From contig KE159562.1 of assembly GCA_000403215.2 (NCBI GenBank), positions 160,846-224,845 on the forward strand: a DNA stretch of 64,000 bases, given 5' to 3'. This document shows, one piece after another, positions 17,143 to 26,757 of this stretch (position 1 is the first letter of the stretch; each line of letters opens with the position of its first letter). The notes under the pieces are model-generated. The model made no database searches. It was not told the DNA's origin and saw only the letters and a program-made list of their open reading frames with translations. The position numbers were made by a program, and so were the translations under genes. The DNA is from Lachnospiraceae bacterium A4 (GTDB lineage Bacteria > Bacillota > Clostridia > Lachnospirales > Lachnospiraceae).

Positions 17143-19110
17143 ATGAGTGACTGGCAATTGGCATTTGGCGAGATTGACGACGATTATCTGACGGGCATTT
17201 CCAACAAGGGGATTGTGAAGCGCGCCTACAAGGATTTAGAGACGATTCCGTGTATGGCAGCAGGGCAGAATTTACAGGAAGCGGCAGCGAAGCAGTTGCA
17301 GGATATGGCGTTTGCAGCGCAAGAGGTGCTTGAACTGACGGTCGGGGAGGAGACGGTGCAAATCAGACTGCCACTCGGAGAGAGCACCTGCTCATGCCCG
17401 TCAAGAAGTATCTGCCGCCATGTTGTGCAGGGAATCCTTGCCATGAAGGCAGCCTTCGCCGCAAGTGAAGCTGTGGAAAATAAGACCGCGCCTACCGCAA
17501 ACGAAACTGTGGAGGCGGAGAAAGAAGCTGCCACAAGTGAAACGATGCAAGGCAGTACTGCCGCTACAAGTGAAACTGTGGAATATAAGCCAGCCGCCGT
17601 AAATGAAACCGTTGAAGGCAGAACTGGCACCACAAATGAAACCATTGAAGGCAGTACAGAAGCTTCCACAAATGAAGCTGTGGAAAATAAGACCGCTGTC
17701 ACAATGATTGAAAAAGTGACACAGCAGATTGCCGACTACCCACTTGTAAAGCTCTGCAAAAGTCTGGGCACGAGGCGGATTCAGGAGGTGATCGGCGCTG
17801 CGAAGACAGGCAGAAAACCCCAAATTACGTATTCTAGTGTCGTGACCGTGCAGCCAATTGCGAAGTCCATGACCGTCAAGCTGCTTTTTCCGTTAGAACA
17901 CGCAACCTGCACCTGCCACAAAAAGGAATTTTGCGTCCACAAGGCGGAGGCAGTGCTGTGGTGCAAGCTGGAATCAGGACAGTTGGGTATCCAGGATTTA
18001 GAACAGACAGAGGGCACAGCGGCAGACTATGATATGGAACAGGTGCATGAAGCGGCGTCACAGATGAGGACTGTTCTCGAGGAGCTTTTCGATACGGGCT
18101 TGTCCAGAACAGCAGATGATGTGACAGAGCGCATGGAACGTCTGGCAGTGATCAGCCACAATGCGAAACTGGCTAATTTTGAGAGTGACTGGCGGCGTAT
18201 GCAGGATTCTTACCAAAAGTACATGAAGCGGGTAGCAACGCTAGGCATACCAAACCTCATGCGCCAGATCACGAGATTATACCGCAATGTAGAACGCTTG
18301 GCGCAGGCGCAGAATGCTTTGGAGGTGTCTGCGCTGGCGGGCGTGTTCCGCTCAGAATATACGCCTGCGCTTGATTTGGATTTAGTTGGGATTGCGCTGG
18401 AACACTTTGTAAGCAAGAGCGGCTATGAGGGCGATACGGTCTATTTCTTGGAGGAGACGACAAAGCGGTGGTATACATACACACAGGCAAGACCTGTCTT
18501 TTATGAGAAAGAGCAAAGTTTATATTATTATGGCGGTCAGCGTTATACGCAGGAGACGCCGTGGGGACTTCCAGTGCCATTTCGAGAGCTTGCGGCTTGC
18601 CAGTTTCATTTAGAGCATGCCAAGAGTGACAGCAGGGGGCGTCTGTCGTCGAGCAAGGAGACAAAGGGGCGCCTGATTAGGGAGCGGGACAGCAAAAACC
18701 CGCTTACCGAACAGCTTTTGGGAAAGTGGTACTATCGCGACTTTGCACAGTTATTTCAGGAAATGTTTTGTGCAGCCAGAGAAGCCGGCGCGGAGGAGGC
18801 AGACCATTCCAGCGAAGAAGGAGATGCACAGACAAAGCTGGTGATCCTGCGGCCTTCGTCCTGCGACCCGGCAGTCTTTTCAGATACGGAACAAAAACTT
18901 CGCATGAAGCTCTATGACGAGGCAGGCAAAGCGGTGGTGATCGAGATCACTTACTCCAAGGACGAGGCGGAGGGAATCCGTTATCTCGAAAAAATTACGG
19001 ACGAAAATCTGCCATGCTTTTTCGGAAAGATTTATTTGCAGGACGGCAGAATAAAACTATATCCGATTGCTGTTTTCGGAAAAAGGGAGTTGCAGGAGAC
19101 GGACATTTGA
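17143..19110 (+). CDS. yehQ: SWIM zinc-finger protein (YehQ-like) with repeat insert
   Basis: A 655-residue protein. Two CxCxnCxH SWIM-like fingers are visible: CSCPSRSICRH (about residues 83-93) and CTCHKKEFCVH (about 255-265). SWIM domains bind zinc and mediate DNA or protein contacts. Between the fingers, about residues 107-186 form seven imperfect 11-12-residue repeats around an NETVEG-like core, low in complexity and probably disordered. The C-terminal half is helical, then a mixed alpha/beta part. It corresponds to E. coli YehQ by order and composition. AGGAGGAG precedes the start. Confidence 0.8.
   Translation: MSDWQLAFGEIDDDYLTGISNKGIVKRAYKDLETIPCMAAGQNLQEAAAKQLQDMAFAAQEVLELTVGEETVQIRLPLGESTCSCPSRSICRHVVQGILAMKAAFAASEAVENKTAPTANETVEAEKEAATSETMQGSTAATSETVEYKPAAVNETVEGRTGTTNETIEGSTEASTNEAVENKTAVTMIEKVTQQIADYPLVKLCKSLGTRRIQEVIGAAKTGRKPQITYSSVVTVQPIAKSMTVKLLFPLEHATCTCHKKEFCVHKAEAVLWCKLESGQLGIQDLEQTEGTAADYDMEQVHEAASQMRTVLEELFDTGLSRTADDVTERMERLAVISHNAKLANFESDWRRMQDSYQKYMKRVATLGIPNLMRQITRLYRNVERLAQAQNALEVSALAGVFRSEYTPALDLDLVGIALEHFVSKSGYEGDTVYFLEETTKRWYTYTQARPVFYEKEQSLYYYGGQRYTQETPWGLPVPFRELAACQFHLEHAKSDSRGRLSSSKETKGRLIRERDSKNPLTEQLLGKWYYRDFAQLFQEMFCAAREAGAEEADHSSEEGDAQTKLVILRPSSCDPAVFSDTEQKLRMKLYDEAGKAVVIEITYSKDEAEGIRYLEKITDENLPCFFGKIYLQDGRIKLYPIAVFGKRELQETDI
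17461..17700 (+). repeat. In-frame degenerate tandem repeats in the SWIM gene
   Basis: Seven imperfect units of 33-36 bases with the core AATGAAACTGTGGAA. The first and last units share the exact string GAAGCTGTGGAAAATAAGAC, which suggests expansion by slippage or unequal recombination. Confidence 0.75.
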
Positions 19111-19126
19111 CAAGGGGGTGAGCCAA

Positions 19127-19495
19127 ATGGAAAGGGCTGGAATAAAAACTGTCAGCAGGGAAGATGCTTTACAGCGGCTGTTGTCAGACATCAAAAATCT
19201 TATGGAGGACTTGTACCAGAGCGGTTTTGACACAGTGCACGACAGCACCCTCAAATCGTTTGATGCGATGGCAAAGCAGACAGCGGCATACGGCATGGAA
19301 CTGCTGTCTGCGCTGCTTACGCAGCTTGCCGACGGCTTGAAAATGCGCCGCCACCAGATACGGGCACAAGGGACACAGGACGGACTCGCGGGCGTCTATA
19401 CAAAACTGAGTTTGTATATAGATTTATGTGAGGAGAAGATTGAGCTGGATAAGGGGATTGCTTATTATGGCAGCGGGGCGCAGTGCCAAGATTAG
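19127..19495 (+). CDS. Small helical protein of unknown function
   Basis: A 122-residue, mostly helical and polar protein (for example NLMEDLYQSGFDTVHDST; LTQLADGLKMRRHQIRAQ) with no recognised motif and no membrane segment. The start is set by GGGGGTGA 6 bases before ATG 19127. It lies between the SWIM and first DUF4132 genes, 16 bases after the former, so it is a member of the operon. It may be an adaptor for either neighbour; no homologue is recognised by eye. Confidence 0.75.
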   Translation: MERAGIKTVSREDALQRLLSDIKNLMEDLYQSGFDTVHDSTLKSFDAMAKQTAAYGMELLSALLTQLADGLKMRRHQIRAQGTQDGLAGVYTKLSLYIDLCEEKIELDKGIAYYGSGAQCQD

Positions 19496-19551
19496 CGGCA
19501 GATGCGCAGGATAAAAATTCAAATGTATGCAAAGAGAAAGGAGTCACAATC

Positions 19552-22500
19552 ATGACAAATCCCAACAGCAGACAAATTAGCAAAATGATAGAGGTATTAA
19601 AGGATTTAGAGATCTCGCAGCAAGACTGCGAACTGGCACAAAGCTATTTGAGCGGAGAGGTCGGCGACGAGGTGTTGGACCAGTTTGAGCGCAAGGATTT
19701 AACAAGACTGTCGTATCAGTTCGAGACAAAGGCGCGTGCCGTCACAAAGCAAATCGAAAAAGAGAACAAGCGGGCAGTGGGCGTGCGTTTCTTCAATGTG
19801 CTCTACGCCATCGGACGCGGTTCGTGCAATGGGCTGTTCTGGAATTATACTTATGACAAAGTAGAGGAATGCGCACTCTATAAAAGACTGCACGTTCTGA
19901 TTTGCAGCTACAGGTCACGTGCAAATTTTCTGATAAACAAAGCATACGATCATATCATGAGCGTCGTGGAGAATAACCCCGTGCGTTTGCTCGATGCAGT
20001 TTCTGATTTAAAAAAAGAAAATGAACTCTATGCAGCAATGCTGCTGGCATTGTATTTTTATAAAAAGTACGAGAAGCCTGAATCTTTGTCAAAAGAAGAT
20101 ACAGCCTATATGGAGGAATACGAGCAGATTCTGTTAAAGAGTTTTGATGCGTGGCTTGCGGGACAGGGCTGTACGGCACATGAGGAAGCCGTCGCAGCGC
20201 TTCGGGAACGGAAAGCGGCAGGTCATATTATTGGAAGAATCGAGTTCGGACAGATTGGGAAGGAGGAGATGGAATGCTTTCATGTGATCAGCAATCTGGC
20301 ATATCGCAATTATCAGCTTTCCGAGGTACTGCTTGAGATTGTCAGGGCATGTATGGTGATGAATGTGGAGGAGACACTTGAGAGCTTTGTCGATATAGAA
20401 GAGACACTTCGTGGTGTTTTTCGTGACAGGTATTACATGGAGGACAATACGCACGTAGAGCTTGACCTGAAAGGGGCGGATTTTGATGAAGTGTTCCATA
20501 TTGAGCCGACCTTGTACATATGCTGGGCGGCGTGGTTAAACTACAAAGTGATTTTGACCCGGCAGTTTCACAAAAATCAAGAGAGCTATCTCAAGGTGAT
20601 AGAGCCAAATGAATGTCAGGCCTTGCTTCAGATCTGTTCGAATACAAGGAGGAAGATCAGTGCCCAGTGGCGGGGAACGGACATGGTGGAGTACACGCTC
20701 AACGTGCTCAAAGATGTCTTACAAAAAGAAAATCCCAAATTATATCAAAAAGTCGTGCAGGATGTGAAGCCAGATCACGAGGAGATGATCAACCGTCTGG
20801 TGTCCGATACGCCGCATGCGGAGACGGCGCGTGAATATCTGCGGGGAAACTGCAAGGTTTCTGAATTATATCCCTACGACAAAGAATTTGGAGATGGATT
20901 CTTAGAGGGGCGTTATTCGATCGGTAATGCGATGAAGAGCTATCGCAAGCATTGTAAGGACGAAGCATTTTTCAATCGCTGTACTGTGTTTTTGATTCTG
21001 CGGAAACTGGAGAGTGTGGATTGTGTGTATCAGAATATTTTTGCAGATAAAGCACAGTTGCGGCAATATTTTGCAGCGCTTGACAGCGAAGCGCTTGACT
21101 GTGCACATCAATTGCAGGCATTCTCACTCTTGTCCAAAGACAATCAAAGCTATAGCAGCAGAATTAGAATGCTTGATAACGTCGGTGAGGAACATTTTGC
21201 CAGATTTTTGCAGGAGAATCCAGACGAGACGCTCGCCGCATTTTCCAATGCGCCCTCGGAGGCGCGCGCGCTGGGCATACGCCTTTTAGATCAGGACGCA
21301 CAGAAGTATAAGGAGACAATTTTGCGCTATGCAAAAGACAGCTCTTCCATCGTGTTTCGAGAGCTCTGTACGATTTTGTGCAGGCACAAGGAATGGGAGG
21401 ACGATATCATCAAACTTTTGAGTGGAAAAAAAGCGTCAGAGCGCCAGACAGCAATCTGTGTGCTCTCTAAATGGCAGGGGGAGGGCGGCGATTACCGCGC
21501 GATGCTCATGAAGGCGCTGGAAACTGAAAAAAGTGCCGATGTTATCAAAATGTTGAACTGGAAATTGAATATAAAGCAGGAGAACAGGACAAAAGAACCG
21601 CAGACCAAGGACGAGCTTGTCAGACAACTGCACCAAGGCGGCAGAAAGCGGACGCTTGCGTGGGCGTATGGGACACCGTTCTCCCCTGTGCACAAAACCG
21701 ATGGCACGCTTGCGGACGAGGAGTACCTACAGGCAGTCTTACTGTGTTATGCGGAACAGATTTGGCACAGTATGGACAAGTACGCCCAGCTTCTTGCGGC
21801 GGAGCTAAATGCGGCAGAGTTTGCAGTCTATGTCAGTGAGCTGTTTGACAAATGGATTGCAGCCGGCGCGGAGGCGAAAAAAGGCTGGGTGCTCTTTGCA
21901 GCGTCCATTCATGGCAATGAGGATATGATTCCGAAGCTGTATCACCAGATACAGGAGTGGCCGAAGGTGTCAAGGGGTGGAATTGCGGCGGAGGCGGTGC
22001 GTGCGCTGGCGCTGAATCCATCGCCGCGCGCGTTGCTGCTCGTGGACGACATTGCGCGCAAATTCAAGCATAAGCAGGTAAAAAACGGCGCTCTGCGCGC
22101 GCTTGACGATGCCGCAAAGGCGCTTGGCATCAGCCGCGAAGAGCTTGACGACCGCATTGTGCCGGACCTTGGCTTTGACGCGAACATGCAGCGGACAGTT
22201 GACTACGGCGCGCGCGCGTTCCGAGTGACGCTCACGCCGTCGCTCGACCTCGAAGTGTTTGACGACAGCGGAAAGAAATTGAAGAACCTGCCCGCGCCGG
22301 GAAAGAAAGATGACGAGGAGAAGGCGGCGGAGGCATATGCGGCATTTAAGGAGATGAAAAAACAGATGAAAGCGGCTGTCTCGAGTCAGAAAGCGCGCCT
22401 TGAATACGCATTGTCCGCACAGCGGGAGTGGCGTGCCGAGGATTGGAAAAATCTGTTTGTCAAAAATCCGCTCATGCATCAGTTTGCAATCGGTTTGATC

Positions 22501-23151
22501 TGGGGTGTCTATGAGGGCGGCAGGCTGGCACAGAGCTTCCGCTATATGGAGGACGGCACCTTCAACACACAGGAGGGGCAGGAGTACACGCTGCCCGAAC
22601 AGGCACGAATTGGTCTGGTGCATCCAGTAGAGCTCTCTGACAGCGAGAAGGCGGCGTGGAAGGAGCAGCTTGCAGACTATGAGATCACACAGCCCGTCGA
22701 GCAGCTTGACAGGCCGGTGTACCTTATGACAGAGGCGGAGGCAGACAGCAAGTATCTGGAGCGCTTTGGCGGCTGCGTCTTAAACGCGCTCTCGCTGAAT
22801 GGCAAGGTGACAGCGCTTGGCTGGACGCGCGGCGCTGTGGTGGACGCGGGCAGTTTTTATACCTACTACCGCGAAGATGCCGGAGCCGGGCTGGGGGTGA
22901 AACTGCATTTCTCAGGCAGTTTTATCGGCTGGAATGCGGAGGACGTGACAGTCTATGAGGCAGGATTTTACAAGGCAGGCGAGCCGGCATGCAGAAGCTG
23001 TGCAAAGCCTAGGGAGGACGTCATGAAAGCATTGTATTTAAAAGAGGTTCCGCCAAGATATTTCAGTGAGATTGTGTTACAGCTAACGAAGGCGACGGCT
23101 TCGAGTGAAGAGCGGGAAACGGACTGGAAAAAGGATGCAGGGTTGAATTAA
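19552..23151 (+). CDS. DUF4132 giant protein, paralogue 1 (YehI/MolR-like)
   Basis: A 1199-residue soluble protein. The N-terminal and middle parts are helical and probably alpha-solenoid (HEAT-like; an ALGIRLLDQDAQKYKETI-type helix pair is seen). The C-terminal about 350 residues carry the DUF4132 hallmarks LAWAYGTPFSPVH, NPLMHQFAIGLIWG and LVHPVEL. Family members include E. coli YehI and MolR, formerly linked to molybdate regulation; the molecular role is unknown. ATG 19552 follows AAAGGAG. It shares GDEVLDQF and FNVLYAIG motifs with the next two genes. Of the three it is the most divergent. Confidence 0.85.
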   Translation: MTNPNSRQISKMIEVLKDLEISQQDCELAQSYLSGEVGDEVLDQFERKDLTRLSYQFETKARAVTKQIEKENKRAVGVRFFNVLYAIGRGSCNGLFWNYTYDKVEECALYKRLHVLICSYRSRANFLINKAYDHIMSVVENNPVRLLDAVSDLKKENELYAAMLLALYFYKKYEKPESLSKEDTAYMEEYEQILLKSFDAWLAGQGCTAHEEAVAALRERKAAGHIIGRIEFGQIGKEEMECFHVISNLAYRNYQLSEVLLEIVRACMVMNVEETLESFVDIEETLRGVFRDRYYMEDNTHVELDLKGADFDEVFHIEPTLYICWAAWLNYKVILTRQFHKNQESYLKVIEPNECQALLQICSNTRRKISAQWRGTDMVEYTLNVLKDVLQKENPKLYQKVVQDVKPDHEEMINRLVSDTPHAETAREYLRGNCKVSELYPYDKEFGDGFLEGRYSIGNAMKSYRKHCKDEAFFNRCTVFLILRKLESVDCVYQNIFADKAQLRQYFAALDSEALDCAHQLQAFSLLSKDNQSYSSRIRMLDNVGEEHFARFLQENPDETLAAFSNAPSEARALGIRLLDQDAQKYKETILRYAKDSSSIVFRELCTILCRHKEWEDDIIKLLSGKKASERQTAICVLSKWQGEGGDYRAMLMKALETEKSADVIKMLNWKLNIKQENRTKEPQTKDELVRQLHQGGRKRTLAWAYGTPFSPVHKTDGTLADEEYLQAVLLCYAEQIWHSMDKYAQLLAAELNAAEFAVYVSELFDKWIAAGAEAKKGWVLFAASIHGNEDMIPKLYHQIQEWPKVSRGGIAAEAVRALALNPSPRALLLVDDIARKFKHKQVKNGALRALDDAAKALGISREELDDRIVPDLGFDANMQRTVDYGARAFRVTLTPSLDLEVFDDSGKKLKNLPAPGKKDDEEKAAEAYAAFKEMKKQMKAAVSSQKARLEYALSAQREWRAEDWKNLFVKNPLMHQFAIGLIWGVYEGGRLAQSFRYMEDGTFNTQEGQEYTLPEQARIGLVHPVELSDSEKAAWKEQLADYEITQPVEQLDRPVYLMTEAEADSKYLERFGGCVLNALSLNGKVTALGWTRGAVVDAGSFYTYYREDAGAGLGVKLHFSGSFIGWNAEDVTVYEAGFYKAGEPACRSCAKPREDVMKALYLKEVPPRYFSEIVLQLTKATASSEERETDWKKDAGLN

Positions 23152-23173
23152 AAAATATTAGGAGGACGTACTT

Positions 23174-26100
23174 ATGATGATAAATGCAGATAACAGACAG
23201 ACTGCGGCAGTGACCGCGATGCTCGCCTATCTTGAAAAAAGGGGTGTGCCGGAAGCGGACCGTGTTCTGGCAGAGCAGTACATAAACGGCATAGCAGGAG
23301 ATGAGGTGTTAGACCAGTTTCACCGGATTGATTTTTATGCTGTCACAATCACCTATGAGGTGATGAACGACATGCACACGATCATGGTTTGGCAGGATAA
23401 GGAGGAGACGAAAGCGCTGTGCACCCGGTTTCTCAATGTGCTTTATGCGATTGGACATCATACTTGCACCTGTCTGTTTTATGGCAATGCCGCTGACCGT
23501 ATGGCGGGCTGTGATTTATATAAGCGAGTGGTGGTATTTATAGAGTTTTATATGAGGATCAAAGGAACTCTGGACACGTATGATACAGATCATCTGTTCA
23601 GTATGGTGCAGAACAAACCTGACACGTTTGTCGGAATTTTAGACCAGTTAAAAGGCGAGGGTGACAGGTATTACCTGACAGCGCTGTCAGTTTATTTCTA
23701 CAAAAAATATGCCGCCAAAAATCAGATTGAGACAGCAGATGCGGCACTCATGAAGGCGTATGAGGAGGAGATGACCGCGTTTCTTGATGAATGGTTTGCA
23801 CAGCAGGCAAAACCTCTGCGCGGGGAGATCATGTCAGCACTCCGCGCACACGAGCTTACAGAAGCGCTGCTAAGCAGCGTGAAGATGGATAATCTTGCCG
23901 AACCAGAACGCAGGCAGCTCTGCTTTATTTGCACGATGTCTATGATGAACTTTCCGTTCTCCGATGTGCTGCGGGACATCACGAAGGTCTGTATGGCGGT
24001 GAATGCAGAGTGGATGCTTTTATCTAATGGAGATTTTATTTGCAGAATGGCTTCGGACAGAAGAAAGACAGGGCTTCATATTGGCGACTTTGATGAGGTG
24101 CTTGGCATTGAGCCGGAGACGTATATCCGCTGGGCTGCCAATCAGCTAAACGAGGTTATTTTGATCAGACAGTTAGAAAAAAATCAAGAGAGCTATCTCA
24201 ATGCGATGGACGAGGGGGGATATACATCCCTGTTGTCGAAGCAAACTTCTTCATGGAACAGCGCGATTGATGCAGTCAATTATCTAAAGGATCTTCTCAA
24301 AAAACAGAATCCAAAGTTGTATGATGCTGCTGCGGTAGCAACACCGAACTATGAGGAGGTCATTGCGTATCTGGTAAAGGATACACCTCATGCAGAGCTT
24401 GCGCGGGAATATCTGCGCGGGAATGGCAGTATCGAGGCATTGTATCCCTATGAAGAGGAGTACTCAGGAAACTATGTTTCACACAATTATATGAAGAATC
24501 AGAAAAAACACTGCAATGATCAGGGATTCTTCAACCGCTGCAAGGCTTTTATGGTACTGACCTGCTCAGAGCATACAACATTTGCGGAGGAGTGGGATAA
24601 CTGTCTCAAACAGATCGAGCAGTGTTACCAGATGCTCTGTGATGAACATCTGGATATCGCACACCAGCTCGGCGGTTTTGCGGCATGTTACGGTGCGTAT
24701 GACAATGATATCGGATGTTCCTTGGAGACTTTTCTGGAGGGGACAGTCAAGGTGTTTACCCGCTATCTGAATGGCGAGCGGCGCGAGGAGACGCTTGCGG
24801 CATTTTCCGGCGCCAAGGCAGACGGGCGTTATCTGGGACTGCTTGTCATGAAGCAGGATCCAGAAAAAAATAAACAGCAAATATTGAGCTACACCTCGGA
24901 CAGCGCGAAGCGGGTTAAGGAGGAGCTGCTAGAGTTTTTGTGTGCACAAAAGGGCTGGGAACAGGACATGATCGAATTATTAAGCGCAAAAAAGGCAGCG
25001 CAGCGGGAGATGGCAGTGAAGGTGCTGTCACGCTGGCAGCAAGATGGAGGCAATTTTCATCAGGTGTTGATGCAGGCGATGGAGAAGGAGAAAAATGCAA
25101 AGGTGCTGACGCTGCTGCAAGGCGCGCTCAATATACAGGAAAACGACCAGCCTGAGGAGACGCTCTCGAAGGAGGAGCTGGTAAAGCAGTTACATAAGGG
25201 CGGCAAAAAGAAGAGTCTGGCGTGGGCGTATGAGCAGCCCTTTGAGGCTGTTCATGACAAAAATGGCGCGGAGGCAGAGGAAGCATATTTGCAGGCAATT
25301 CTCTTGTGCTATGTATCGCAGGACCAGAACGGTGTCAATAAGAATGCCAGTCTGCTGGCAGATGAGCTTGAGACATCAGAGTTTGCGTTCTATGTCAATG
25401 AGCTGTTTGACAGATGGTTTGCGGCAGGTGCGGAGTCCAAAAAGCGATGGGTGCTGTATGCGGCGGCTATCCACGGCGGCGAGGAGATCATTCAAAAGCT
25501 ACAGCACCACATACAGGAGTGGCCGCAGGCGGCGCGGGGCGCGATCGCGTCGGAGGCGGTGAAGGCGCTTGCACTGAACCCGTCACCGCGCGCACTGCTC
25601 CTGGTGGACGGCATTGCGCGGAAGTTTAAGTTCAAGCAGGTGAGGGCGGCTGCGGTATCGGCGCTTGAATTTGCGGCGCACGAGCTTGGCATCACGCGCG
25701 AAGAGCTCTCAGACCGCATTGTGCCCAATCTCGGCTTTGACGAGACGATGCAGCAGATTTTTGACTATGGAGAGCGCACCTTCAAGGTGATGCTCACGCC
25801 CGCGCTCGACTTGGAGGTGTATGACCAGAGTGGAAAGAAATTAAAGAATCTGCCTGCGCCGGGAAAGAAAGATGATGAGACAAAGTCAGCCGCCGCATAC
25901 GACGCCTTTAAGCAGTTGAAAAAGCAGCTAAAAACGACGGTCAGCAGCCAGAAGGCACGTCTGGAATACGCACTGTCCGCAAAGCGGGAATGGTGTGCGG
26001 AGGCTTGGACAAACCTGTTTGTCAAAAACCCACTCATGCATCAGTTTGCAATCGGCTTAATCTGGGGAATCTACGAGGGCGAACGGCTGGTGCAGAGCTT

Positions 26101-26713
26101 CCGCTATATGGAGGACGGCTCTTTTAACACGCAGGACGAGGAGGAGTACACGCTGCCAGACGGCGCGCGCATCAGCCTTGTACATCCGATCGAGCTTACA
26201 GACGAGGAAAAGGCGGCGTGGAGAGAGCAGCTTTCAGACTATGAGATCACGCAGCCCATCGACCAGATTGACAGGGCAGTCTATGACAGGACCGAGGAGG
26301 AAGCAAACCACAAGAGCCTAGAGCGTTTTGGCGGATATGTCTTAAATGATTTTTCTCTGAATGGCAAGCTGATCGGGCTTGGCTGGTATCGCGGCTCCGT
26401 GCAAGATGCAGGCGGATTTCACACCTATTACCGCGAGGACCCGGAGGTTGGCATTGGTGTAGAGCTGCATTTTTCCGGCGCGTATGTCGGTCTGATGGAC
26501 GAGGACGTGACAGTCTATGATGTGCGATTTTACAAGGCAGGCAGCGTGGCGCGCGGCAGCTATGTCTATGATGAGGCGGACAAAGAGAAAGCATATGAGT
26601 TAAAAGATATTCCGGCGCGGTATTTCAGCGAGATTGTCTTGCAGCTTACCAAGGCGACCGCATCGAGCCAGAGACGCGATGAGGACTGGCGCAAAGACGC
26701 GTGGCTGATTTGA
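23174..26713 (+). CDS. DUF4132 giant protein, paralogue 2
   Basis: A 1179-residue paralogue of its neighbours. It has the N-terminal GDEVLDQFHRIDFY and RFLNVLYAIGHHTCTC motifs, a helical solenoid-like middle (repeat-type segment RKFKFKQVRAAAVSALEFAA) and the C-terminal DUF4132 block (KNPLMHQFAIGLIWGIYEGE). Its last third is nearly identical in DNA to that of paralogue 3, while the N-terminal half differs strongly. AGGAGG lies 8 bases before ATG 23174. It starts 22 bases after paralogue 1. Confidence 0.85.
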   Translation: MMINADNRQTAAVTAMLAYLEKRGVPEADRVLAEQYINGIAGDEVLDQFHRIDFYAVTITYEVMNDMHTIMVWQDKEETKALCTRFLNVLYAIGHHTCTCLFYGNAADRMAGCDLYKRVVVFIEFYMRIKGTLDTYDTDHLFSMVQNKPDTFVGILDQLKGEGDRYYLTALSVYFYKKYAAKNQIETADAALMKAYEEEMTAFLDEWFAQQAKPLRGEIMSALRAHELTEALLSSVKMDNLAEPERRQLCFICTMSMMNFPFSDVLRDITKVCMAVNAEWMLLSNGDFICRMASDRRKTGLHIGDFDEVLGIEPETYIRWAANQLNEVILIRQLEKNQESYLNAMDEGGYTSLLSKQTSSWNSAIDAVNYLKDLLKKQNPKLYDAAAVATPNYEEVIAYLVKDTPHAELAREYLRGNGSIEALYPYEEEYSGNYVSHNYMKNQKKHCNDQGFFNRCKAFMVLTCSEHTTFAEEWDNCLKQIEQCYQMLCDEHLDIAHQLGGFAACYGAYDNDIGCSLETFLEGTVKVFTRYLNGERREETLAAFSGAKADGRYLGLLVMKQDPEKNKQQILSYTSDSAKRVKEELLEFLCAQKGWEQDMIELLSAKKAAQREMAVKVLSRWQQDGGNFHQVLMQAMEKEKNAKVLTLLQGALNIQENDQPEETLSKEELVKQLHKGGKKKSLAWAYEQPFEAVHDKNGAEAEEAYLQAILLCYVSQDQNGVNKNASLLADELETSEFAFYVNELFDRWFAAGAESKKRWVLYAAAIHGGEEIIQKLQHHIQEWPQAARGAIASEAVKALALNPSPRALLLVDGIARKFKFKQVRAAAVSALEFAAHELGITREELSDRIVPNLGFDETMQQIFDYGERTFKVMLTPALDLEVYDQSGKKLKNLPAPGKKDDETKSAAAYDAFKQLKKQLKTTVSSQKARLEYALSAKREWCAEAWTNLFVKNPLMHQFAIGLIWGIYEGERLVQSFRYMEDGSFNTQDEEEYTLPDGARISLVHPIELTDEEKAAWREQLSDYEITQPIDQIDRAVYDRTEEEANHKSLERFGGYVLNDFSLNGKLIGLGWYRGSVQDAGGFHTYYREDPEVGIGVELHFSGAYVGLMDEDVTVYDVRFYKAGSVARGSYVYDEADKEKAYELKDIPARYFSEIVLQLTKATASSQRRDEDWRKDAWLI

Positions 26714-26757
26714 GTTCATACCTGATAAACATTAGTTTTGTGGAAAAGGGGGATTTT

